A DNA stretch of 46,566 bases, taken from the NCBI GenBank assembly GCA_021151605.1, contig JAGKWZ010000043.1, forward strand, positions 1 to 46,566, in the 5' to 3' direction. This document shows positions 8,250-15,280 of the stretch, piece by piece (position 1 is the stretch's first letter; the number at the start of each line of letters is the position of its first letter). The translations under genes were made by a program, and so were the position numbers. Under the pieces are notes generated by a model, which saw nothing but the letters and a program-made list of their open reading frames with translations, made no database searches and was not told the DNA's origin. Source of the DNA: Verrucomicrobiaceae bacterium. Lineage in GTDB: Bacteria; Verrucomicrobiota; Verrucomicrobiia; Verrucomicrobiales; Verrucomicrobiaceae.

Positions 8250-9458
8250 ATGCAGCCCACCAACCCCGAAACCACCCCCAAGGCAGCTGTCCCAGCCGAC
8301 CTGGAGATCAAAGATGCCCAGCTCATCTTCAACCATGTGTGGAAGCAGCTCGAAGCGGATTACGGTCGCGTGAATCTGCGCTTCCCGAAGGAGCTGATCC
8401 TGCTCGGTGGTGCGCCCGGAGCGGGCAAAGGCACGAACACCGACTTCATCCGTCAGGTTCGCGGCATTGATGCGCAGCCCATCGTCGTCAGCGCCTTGCT
8501 CGACACGCCGGAAGCCCGCGCCATCAAGGCCCAGGGTGGTATGGTAGGGGATCGCGAGGTCGTGGGCATCCTCATGCGCAAGCTGCTGGAGCCCGAACAG
8601 CAGAATGGGGCGATCCTCGACGGCTTCCCGCGCACGAAGGTGCAGGTGGAGTGTCTCAAGATGCTCTTCGACAAGATGGTGCGCCTGCGCCGTGACTTCC
8701 TCGACACGCCAGATGCCGCGCACTTCAAGCAGCCCATCTTCCACATTATGGTGCTCTTTGTCGATGAGACCGAAAGCATCGCTCGCCAGCTAAAGCGCGG
8801 TCAGGAAGTGCTCGTGCACAATGCGGAAGTGCGCAGCTCCGGCCTCGGCGAGCTTTGGGAGGAACGTGCCACCGATTTCGATGCCGCCCTGGCGCGGAAC
8901 CGCTACAAGGTCTTCAAAGAGAAGACCTACGATGCGCTCGTCTCGCTGAAGGAGATCTTCCACTACCACTTCATCAATGCGCAGGCTCCGCTGGAACTGG
9001 TGCAGGAAAACATCGTCAAAGAGCTGGAGTATCAAAGCTCGCTGGAGCTCGATCCGCGCACCTTCGACCTCCTGCGCAAGCTGCCGCTCGCCAGCGAGAT
9101 CATCCGCCATGCTCGGCAGGACCTCGTGCGCCGTTTGGATGCCTACAAGGTCGAGAAACCGGAGCTGATGGAAGCCGTTGTCGCCTTCATCGAAACCAAG
9201 ATGATGCCCATCATCGTCCGCCACGCCATCTCCGGTCGCGCCGACATCAACACCGAGGACAAACTCTTCCACGACCCCGAGGCCCTCGCCATCCTCATCG
9301 ACATCTTCTCCGAACGCGGCTTCCACGCGAAGACTGATGTGCACCTCATCGAGATCCCGGATCGCTTTGACCTTCAAACCGGCAAGATCGAGTGCCGGAA
9401 GAAAAAAGTCTTCCGCATCGCGGTGCAGTTCAAAGGCTCGGAGATCCGACGTGGCTGA
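8250..9458 (+). CDS. Adenylate-kinase-like nucleoside monophosphate kinase, enlarged
   Basis: A 402-residue cytosolic protein whose centre is a P-loop NMP kinase. The Walker A loop GGAPGAGKGT lies near residue 55, followed by the family motif ILDGFPRT, and KRGQEV and RYKVFKEKTYDAL correspond to the arginine-bearing lid and C-terminal parts of adenylate kinases. The predicted reaction is phosphoryl transfer from ATP to a nucleoside monophosphate. Ordinary adenylate kinase is about 215 residues; this one has ~45 extra at the N-terminus, an insert after the DGFPRT motif (LFDKMVRLRRDFLDTPDAAH) and a C-terminal block of ~120 residues (from LDPRTFDLLRKLPLA) with no family I recognise. It may be a paralogue and not the housekeeping Adk, so no symbol is given. 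ATG at 8250, no Shine-Dalgarno. Confidence 0.82.
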   Translation: MQPTNPETTPKAAVPADLEIKDAQLIFNHVWKQLEADYGRVNLRFPKELILLGGAPGAGKGTNTDFIRQVRGIDAQPIVVSALLDTPEARAIKAQGGMVGDREVVGILMRKLLEPEQQNGAILDGFPRTKVQVECLKMLFDKMVRLRRDFLDTPDAAHFKQPIFHIMVLFVDETESIARQLKRGQEVLVHNAEVRSSGLGELWEERATDFDAALARNRYKVFKEKTYDALVSLKEIFHYHFINAQAPLELVQENIVKELEYQSSLELDPRTFDLLRKLPLASEIIRHARQDLVRRLDAYKVEKPELMEAVVAFIETKMMPIIVRHAISGRADINTEDKLFHDPEALAILIDIFSERGFHAKTDVHLIEIPDRFDLQTGKIECRKKKVFRIAVQFKGSEIRRG

Positions 9459-9574
9459 TGAGCAAGGAGAGGCTTGTCATTTGCCTCGCGAGTCATACGT
9501 TCAGGTCATCATGGTCGCCCTAGCCTCCAAATCCGTGAAAACCGCCCGGCGCAGTGCTTCGCCGAGATCCCGGC

Positions 9575-9581
9575 AGAAAGG
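9575..9581 (+). promoter_or_regulatory. Shine-Dalgarno sequence deciding the Uma2 start
   Basis: The sequence agaaagg lies 4 bases before the ATG at 9586. It is the clearest ribosome binding site in the window and favours this start over the in-frame ATGs at 9511 and 9337, which have none. Confidence 0.6.
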
Positions 9582-9585
9582 TGTT

Positions 9586-10158
9586 ATGCAGCAGGAGGCA
9601 CGTCCACTTCCGCCGCCGCAGCCGTTTCGCTTCACGGTGAAGGATTACTACCGCCTCGGCGAAATCGGCATCCTCAAGGAGGACGACCGCGTGGAGCTCA
9701 TCCAAGGAGAAATCGTCATGATGCCGCCCATTGATCCAGGACACGCCGAAAGTACCGACCGCAGTCTGCTCAAAGTAGGCCGCAAGCTCGGCCCCGAGTT
9801 CCGCACCCGCTGTCAGCAACCCGTTCGCCTCAGCGGAAGCAGCGAACCGGTGCCTGACATCTCCATCGTTCGGGAGAAGAGCTACAGGAACGGCCTCCCA
9901 GCGCCGGAGGACATCTATGTGATCGTCGAGGTGTCCAACACCTCTCTCAAAGAAGACCTGGGCCGCAAAAAGCTCATGTATGCCGCCGCAGGCATCCCGG
10001 AATACTGGGTTGTCGATCTAAATGCTCGGGTGCTTCACGTCTTCGCCCGTCCAAAAGGTGGTGACTACATGGAGCACCACATTCATGAGGCCAAGGAAAC
10101 CGTGCAAAGCATCACCCTGAAGCCGCTGAAGCTGAAAGTGGCGGAGTTGCTGCCCTGA
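9586..10158 (+). CDS. Uma2 family (DUF820) putative endonuclease
   Basis: A 190-residue protein of the Uma2/DUF820 family, which has a PD-(D/E)XK restriction-endonuclease-like fold; the family is abundant in cyanobacteria and PVC bacteria and its biological role is unknown. Visible motifs: FTVKDYYRLGEIGILKEDDR VELI-type opening, LIQGEIVMMPP, EPVPDISIV (the catalytic Asp of the PD motif), and VIVEVSNTSLKEDLGRKK (the ExK-type pair), then YAAAGIPEYWVVDL. The frame is open upstream to an ATG at 9337 inside the previous gene, but 9586 gives the family's normal length and has a Shine-Dalgarno site. Its TGA overlaps the ATG of tgt by one base, so the two are translationally coupled, although no functional link is known. 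Confidence 0.85.
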   Translation: MQQEARPLPPPQPFRFTVKDYYRLGEIGILKEDDRVELIQGEIVMMPPIDPGHAESTDRSLLKVGRKLGPEFRTRCQQPVRLSGSSEPVPDISIVREKSYRNGLPAPEDIYVIVEVSNTSLKEDLGRKKLMYAAAGIPEYWVVDLNARVLHVFARPKGGDYMEHHIHEAKETVQSITLKPLKLKVAELLP

Positions 10159-11837
10159 TGCCTCCCTCCCGTCTCGATTTCCAGCTCCAAGCCCGAACCA
10201 GCGGCTCACGGGCGCGTGCGGCGACGTTTCGGACGTTGCATGGCGTCATTCAGACACCGCTTTTCATGCCGGTGGGCACGCAGGCGACGGTGAAGGCGCA
10301 GTTGCCGGAGGTGCTGCATGAGTCGGGCTCACAGATCCTGCTGGCGAACACTTATCATCTGCTACTGCGGCCGGGGCCGGAGGTGTTTCGGAAGATGGGC
10401 GGCATTCATCGCTTCATGCAGTGGCCGGGGTCAGTGCTGACAGACTCGGGCGGGTATCAGATCTTTTCTTTGCCGCACTCACGCTCGATGACGGAAGAGG
10501 GGGCGGTGTTTCAGAGCTATGTCGATGGGCAGCGCATCTTGCTCAGTCCGGAGCTGAGCATCCAGACGCAGATGGCCATCGGCAGCGACATCATAATGGT
10601 GCTGGATCAGTGCATCCCGAGCACGGCGGATGAGAAGGCGGCGCGTGCTGCACTCCAGGTGACGCAGCGCTGGGCGGTGCGCAGTCTCGCGGCTCGGGAG
10701 GACTCACCGCAGTCGATGTTCGCCATCGTTCAGGGCGCGTTGTATCCGCATTTGCGGAAAGAAAGTGCCGCTGGGCTGGTGGAGCTGCCGTTTGATGGAT
10801 TCGCCATCGGTGGGCTGGCGGTGGGAGAGGAGAAACATCAGCGTGAAGATGTGTGCGAACTCACTGCCACGCTGCTGCCGGAGGATCGCCCGCGATATCT
10901 GATGGGTGTCGGCACACCGCTGGATGTGCTGGAGGCGGTGCATCGCGGCGTGGACATGTTTGACTGCATCATCCCCACGCAGGTGGCAAAGCGTGGCTCG
11001 TGCTTCACCTCACGCGGGATCGTGGAGCTGAGGCGCAGCGTTTATAAATTCAGCGAGGACAAACTGGACCCCAACTGCTCGTGCCCCGTTTGTGCCAAGT
11101 ATTCGCGGGCTTATCTGCATCATCTCACGAAGACACAGGAGCCGCTGGGCTGGCAGCTCATGGGGCAGCACAACATCCATTTCTACCACCAGATGATGCG
11201 GGAGGTCCGCCAGAGCATTTTGGAGGATCGCTTCCTGCCGCTCTACCAGGAAAAGCGAGAGATCCTCCAGGTGGATGACTTGGATCACCCGATCACGAAT
11301 CCACGCCCAGCTCCACCTCCAGTAGCGCGCGTGGGTGACTACGAATTGCATCTTGAGGAGGGGCATCCGGTGAGCATCCGGCACTTGATCACAGGCCAGA
11401 CTTTGCCCACTTCAGGCGGATTGGAGGAAGCACATCTACTGCGTCGTCTTCGCCTTCCTGAAGGTGCCAACCCAGAGGTTGCCGAGCCAGTCATTATCTG
11501 GGACCTCGGTCTAGGTGTAGCAGCGGCGGCACTGGCAGCGATTTTACTTTTTGAAGAGGAAGCTGGGAGGGGCCCCGTTCGCCCGATGCACATCATCAGC
11601 TTCACGGAGGATCTTTCGCCATTGCGGCTGGCATTAAGTCAAAAGAAGCACTTTGAGTACCTGCGTCACGGCGCGGCGGACACGCTGGTGCATCGGGGAG
11701 AGTGGCAGTCACGATTCAGAGCAGGTCTGCGCTGGAAGCTGATGCAGGGGCCACTGGAGGAGATGATGAAGATAGCGCCAGGTCCGCCGGAAATGACTCT
11801 GAACGACTCATTCCAGGCACAGGTGACAACCGTGTGA
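10158..11837 (+). CDS. tgt: tRNA-guanine(34) transglycosylase with MnmC-like C-terminal extension
   Basis: Residues 1-~375 are bacterial Tgt, which exchanges guanine-34 for preQ1 in tRNAs with GUN anticodons during queuosine synthesis. Seen: VLTDSGGYQIFSL (Asp96), LDQCIPS, GGLAVGE (the Val typical of preQ1-using enzymes), FDCIIPT (nucleophile Asp269), and a zinc site Cys307, Cys309, Cys312 with His338 (CSCPVC ... GQHN). The tRNA-contact motif reads PTQVAKRG where bacterial enzymes usually have PTRNARNG. Residues ~390-559 are additional: SIRHLITGQTLPTSGG, then IIWDLGLGVAAAALAAILLF (SAM motif I-like) and MHIISFTEDLSPLRLAL (motif II-like), resembling MnmC/DUF752 methyltransferases. The protein ends about where the catalytic DxFxP block should begin, so this lobe is probably inactive as a methyltransferase. 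The start overlaps the Uma2 stop (TGATG). Confidence 0.93.
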   Translation: MPPSRLDFQLQARTSGSRARAATFRTLHGVIQTPLFMPVGTQATVKAQLPEVLHESGSQILLANTYHLLLRPGPEVFRKMGGIHRFMQWPGSVLTDSGGYQIFSLPHSRSMTEEGAVFQSYVDGQRILLSPELSIQTQMAIGSDIIMVLDQCIPSTADEKAARAALQVTQRWAVRSLAAREDSPQSMFAIVQGALYPHLRKESAAGLVELPFDGFAIGGLAVGEEKHQREDVCELTATLLPEDRPRYLMGVGTPLDVLEAVHRGVDMFDCIIPTQVAKRGSCFTSRGIVELRRSVYKFSEDKLDPNCSCPVCAKYSRAYLHHLTKTQEPLGWQLMGQHNIHFYHQMMREVRQSILEDRFLPLYQEKREILQVDDLDHPITNPRPAPPPVARVGDYELHLEEGHPVSIRHLITGQTLPTSGGLEEAHLLRRLRLPEGANPEVAEPVIIWDLGLGVAAAALAAILLFEEEAGRGPVRPMHIISFTEDLSPLRLALSQKKHFEYLRHGAADTLVHRGEWQSRFRAGLRWKLMQGPLEEMMKIAPGPPEMTLNDSFQAQVTTV

Positions 11838-11871
11838 TTCCGTCTAAATAAAGCAGCCATTGCTTTCATTT

Positions 11872-12600
11872 ATGCCTGATGTCTCCCATCACTTCCCCGC
11901 CACCCGCTGGACACTGCTCCAGGCGTTGCGTGAGGGCGGAGAGGAGGATGTAAAAATGGCGATGGAGGCACTCTACCAATCCTATTGGTCGCCGCTTTAC
12001 GTCGTTGCACGGAGAAACGGTCTCAACGAGCACGATGCCGAGGACTCGGTGCAGGGATTTTTTGAATCCATGCTGGAGCGTGAAACCTTGCTGAGGGCGG
12101 ATCAAAGCCGCGGCAAGCTGCGAACCTATCTGCTGAACTCCTTTGAGTTTTATCGCTCGAAGATCTGGCGGAATGCTGCGGCCAAGAAACGTGGAGGTGG
12201 TATCGAGCATCTCAGTTACTCTGCGCCCAGTGACGCTGAAGAGCGCTACCTTCAGATCGCCGATGAGACTGCGGACATGGAGACGCTCTACAATCGTGAA
12301 TGGGCACGCAATGTCCTGGAACGGAGCCTGACGGCATTGAGAGAGGAGCATCTGGCAAAAGCACAGGGAGAGCGCTTTGACATGCTGGCCATGCATCTCA
12401 CCCAGGCAGAGAGTGAAGAACCCCTGGCTCATTCCGCAAGGCAGGCTGGGATGAACGAAGCTACCCTCCGCCAAGCTCTCTTTCGCTTACGCCGCAGCTA
12501 CCGCGAGAAGATTGAGGACGAACTGGCGGTCACTTTGGGCACCCGTGACCCTGAGCTGATTCGATGTGAAATGAGGGATCTGTTCAAAGCCTTCGAATAA
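11872..12600 (+). CDS. ECF-type RNA polymerase sigma factor
   Basis: A 242-residue extracytoplasmic-function sigma factor of the kind linked to Ser/Thr kinases in Planctomycetes and Verrucomicrobia. Region 2 is visible as LYQSYWSPLYVVARRNGLNEHDAEDSVQGFFE followed by GKLRTYLLNSFEFYRSK. Region 4 is the C-terminal helix-turn-helix, HSARQAGMNEATLRQALFRLRRSYREKI in broken form. The opening HHFPATRWTLL is characteristic of this subgroup. A TTG at 11860 is in frame, but the ATG at 11872 (MPDVSHHFPATRW) fits better. Its TAA overlaps the ATG of the kinase gene by one base (TAATG), so the two are made together. No anti-sigma factor is present; control by the kinase, probably through phosphorylation, is the usual inference for such pairs. 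Confidence 0.9.
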   Translation: MPDVSHHFPATRWTLLQALREGGEEDVKMAMEALYQSYWSPLYVVARRNGLNEHDAEDSVQGFFESMLERETLLRADQSRGKLRTYLLNSFEFYRSKIWRNAAAKKRGGGIEHLSYSAPSDAEERYLQIADETADMETLYNREWARNVLERSLTALREEHLAKAQGERFDMLAMHLTQAESEEPLAHSARQAGMNEATLRQALFRLRRSYREKIEDELAVTLGTRDPELIRCEMRDLFKAFE

Positions 12601-15200
12601 TGGCCTGCCAAGTTTCCAAACTTATCGCCGGACATGAACGGCACATCCTGGCTCAGATGCTCGCTGACGATGAGATGCAGGAGGTCGGGCTCGACGGCCA
12701 CATCGGTCCCTACCGGCTGGCCGAGTGCCTGGGCGAGGGTGGTTTTGGCTTTGTCTGGCGTGCGGAGCAGGCGGAGCCGATTCGTCGAGAAGTTGCGCTG
12801 AAAGTGCTGAAGCGTGGCATGGACACGGCGCAGGTGCTGGCGCGTTTCAGCCTGGAGCAGCAGGCGCTCGCCAGCATGGAGCATCCACACATCGCCGCAC
12901 TTTTGGATGCGGGTGCCACACCAGATGGAAGGCCGTTCTTTGCCATGGAGCTGGTGCGTGGCTCTTCGATCACCACTTACTGCCGGGAAAAAAACCTGCC
13001 CTGGCAGCAAAGGGTGGCGCTCTTCAAAGATGTCTGCGGGGGTGTGCTTCATGCACATCAGAAGGGCATGATCCATCGTGATCTGAAGCCCTCGAACATT
13101 CTGGTCACTGAGTTGGACGGGAAGCCAGTGCCGAAGATCATCGACTTTGGCATCGCCAAGGCAATGACAGAAGGTTTTGTTCAGGAGGCATTTTTCACCC
13201 GTGCCGGACATGTGATGGGCACACCGCTTTACATGTCCCCTGAGCAGCTCAGCGGCAGCCGCGATGTCGATGTCCGCAGTGATGTCTATGCCCTTGGCGT
13301 ATTGTTTTATCAAATGCTGACGGGCTCCCTTCCCTACCAGGCACTTGTTCGGGAAAACACGTCTCATGCAGAGATGCTGCGCATCGTCAGCGCGAAGCGC
13401 CCGGTGCGGCCCTCCGTGCAAATCACGGAGACGGTGAAGATGGCAGCGCTGCGAGAGAAGCGGATGCAGCCATTCCTCTCCATGTCTGGCATCCCGGCGG
13501 ATCTGGACTGGATTATTCTGAAGGCTTTGGAGCAGGAGCGTGATCGCCGTTACGACAGCGTGGGCGCGTTGATCGCAGATGTGGAGCGTTTTCAGAACAA
13601 CGAGCCCGTGCTCGCTCATCCGCCCAGCGTTGGCTATCTCACGGGACGTTGGGTGCGGCGCAACCGTCTGGCCTTTGCTGCCGCCTGTGTGAGCCTTGCC
13701 GCCATCATTTGCGGGGCAGGAGTGGCGCTATGGCAGGCCCACGAGGCGCGTCTGGCTCAAGGACAGGCGGAAACTGAGGCGGCACGTGCCAGGCAGGCGG
13801 TGGGATTTCTCACGGCGATGCTGGATCGTGTGGCGGATGAGATCGGCCACGGAAGGAATCCGGAGGCTCTCCAACTGGCTCTGGCAAATAGTCATGAAGA
13901 GATCCAAAAGCTCAGCAATGACCCCGCGCTCCAGGCAGACCTCTTCAAGCGTGTCGGCTGGCTCTACGACAAAATGGGGGAGCGTAAACACACGCTGCCT
14001 CTTTTAAAAGCACAGGTCGAGGTTCTCGGTCAAATCCATGGACCAGAAAGCCAGACAGCCTTGGAGGCGGAACTAGCTTATCTGATCAAAATGGTGGATC
14101 ACGGTGCCCGCAGTTCGGCCCCACCTTTGATCGAGGCTTTGCTCAACCGGCTCGAATCCAGCGGCCAGCGTTACTCTGATTTTTGGTTCCTCGTGAAAAG
14201 GCAGGTTGTGCGTGTTTGGACAAAGCTGCGACAGCCGCAAAAGGCTGCTGTCATCGCGAAGGAGCTCCTACGCGAGCTGGCAGAACACCGTGTATCCGTT
14301 AGCACGACTCTCTTCATCAAGGCGTCGTGTTTCGATGCATTCAAAGACTCACATGACCACGCCATGGCGGAGTCCCTGATTCAGGAATGCCTGGAACTCG
14401 CGCGGGCTGAGCCCGCACAAGGCATCCAGCTGGACTGGGTGGAGGACCGCTATCTTTCACACCTTCGCGCCAAGGGGGATCATCAGCGTGCTGTGCAGTG
14501 GTTGCACCAGAGGCTGGCTGAGCTGAGAAACTCCGAAGGCGCAGATCAAAGCCGGCTCATCCAATTGTTGCTTGCCCAGGCGCAGTTTGAATTCGATGCG
14601 GGACTTCGCACCGAGGCCATTCGACATGCGGCTGAGGCCTCTGCCATCGCGCAACAGATGTCACCTCGTGATGATCCAAAACAGGCCACGGATACGGCTC
14701 GCCAGCATCTAGTGGATACGCTCTGCTCCGTTGCCAGCTTGGAAAGCCTCACCGGCATGCACCAGCCTGCCATTCATCATGCGCGCGAGGCGTTCCGTGT
14801 GGCGGATGAGCAGGGCCATATCAATCGGCTTCAAGATGCACTGCTCGTCCTCGCGGAAGCCTACCAGCGCTCGGGTGATCTTGAATCTACCTATGAGACC
14901 TATCGCCTGCGCTATGAACGCACAGGGCAGCGCGGCGCCAACTACCAGCGCTGGCATGAAGACCTCAAATCCATGGTGGAAGTCCGCCTCAAACAGAATC
15001 GTGCCGCAGAGGCGATGACTTTGGTTCGCGATCTGTGGGGCAAGGAGATGACCAGCCCGCAGGCACGGGCAGACAAGGAACACATGGCTGGTGTGGCAAA
15101 TCTCGCCCTGAGTTGCCAGCGATCCTTGCTGCAAAAACAGCCAGATGCATCCATACCAACCGAAATGCAGGCATGGCAGCAGGCGGTAAAACCTGAGTGA
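12600..15200 (+). CDS. Transmembrane Ser/Thr protein kinase with C-terminal repeat region
   Basis: An 866-residue Hanks-type kinase. The kinase domain (~residues 35-335) has the glycine loop GEGGFGFVW, catalytic Lys68 in VALKVLK, HRDLKPSN at 159-166 with catalytic Asp161, DFG at 182-184, and the GTPLYMSPEQL activation segment, so it should be active. A single membrane helix follows (LAFAAACVSLAAIICGAGVALW, ~357-378). The ~490 residues beyond it are alpha-helical with degenerate TPR-like units, probably an extracytoplasmic sensor or protein-binding scaffold. It is translated from an ATG overlapping the stop of the ECF sigma gene and very likely regulates it. This domain order (kinase, TM, TPR) is common in Planctomycetes and Verrucomicrobia. 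The signal is unknown. Confidence 0.93.
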   Translation: MACQVSKLIAGHERHILAQMLADDEMQEVGLDGHIGPYRLAECLGEGGFGFVWRAEQAEPIRREVALKVLKRGMDTAQVLARFSLEQQALASMEHPHIAALLDAGATPDGRPFFAMELVRGSSITTYCREKNLPWQQRVALFKDVCGGVLHAHQKGMIHRDLKPSNILVTELDGKPVPKIIDFGIAKAMTEGFVQEAFFTRAGHVMGTPLYMSPEQLSGSRDVDVRSDVYALGVLFYQMLTGSLPYQALVRENTSHAEMLRIVSAKRPVRPSVQITETVKMAALREKRMQPFLSMSGIPADLDWIILKALEQERDRRYDSVGALIADVERFQNNEPVLAHPPSVGYLTGRWVRRNRLAFAAACVSLAAIICGAGVALWQAHEARLAQGQAETEAARARQAVGFLTAMLDRVADEIGHGRNPEALQLALANSHEEIQKLSNDPALQADLFKRVGWLYDKMGERKHTLPLLKAQVEVLGQIHGPESQTALEAELAYLIKMVDHGARSSAPPLIEALLNRLESSGQRYSDFWFLVKRQVVRVWTKLRQPQKAAVIAKELLRELAEHRVSVSTTLFIKASCFDAFKDSHDHAMAESLIQECLELARAEPAQGIQLDWVEDRYLSHLRAKGDHQRAVQWLHQRLAELRNSEGADQSRLIQLLLAQAQFEFDAGLRTEAIRHAAEASAIAQQMSPRDDPKQATDTARQHLVDTLCSVASLESLTGMHQPAIHHAREAFRVADEQGHINRLQDALLVLAEAYQRSGDLESTYETYRLRYERTGQRGANYQRWHEDLKSMVEVRLKQNRAAEAMTLVRDLWGKEMTSPQARADKEHMAGVANLALSCQRSLLQKQPDASIPTEMQAWQQAVKPE

Positions 15201-15280
15201 CGATCTGTTCTGCTCGGATTTTCCATAGCCAGAGCAGGCAGTCGGCATGGCGGGCGGCGTTGTTATGGTCATCCTTTGTC

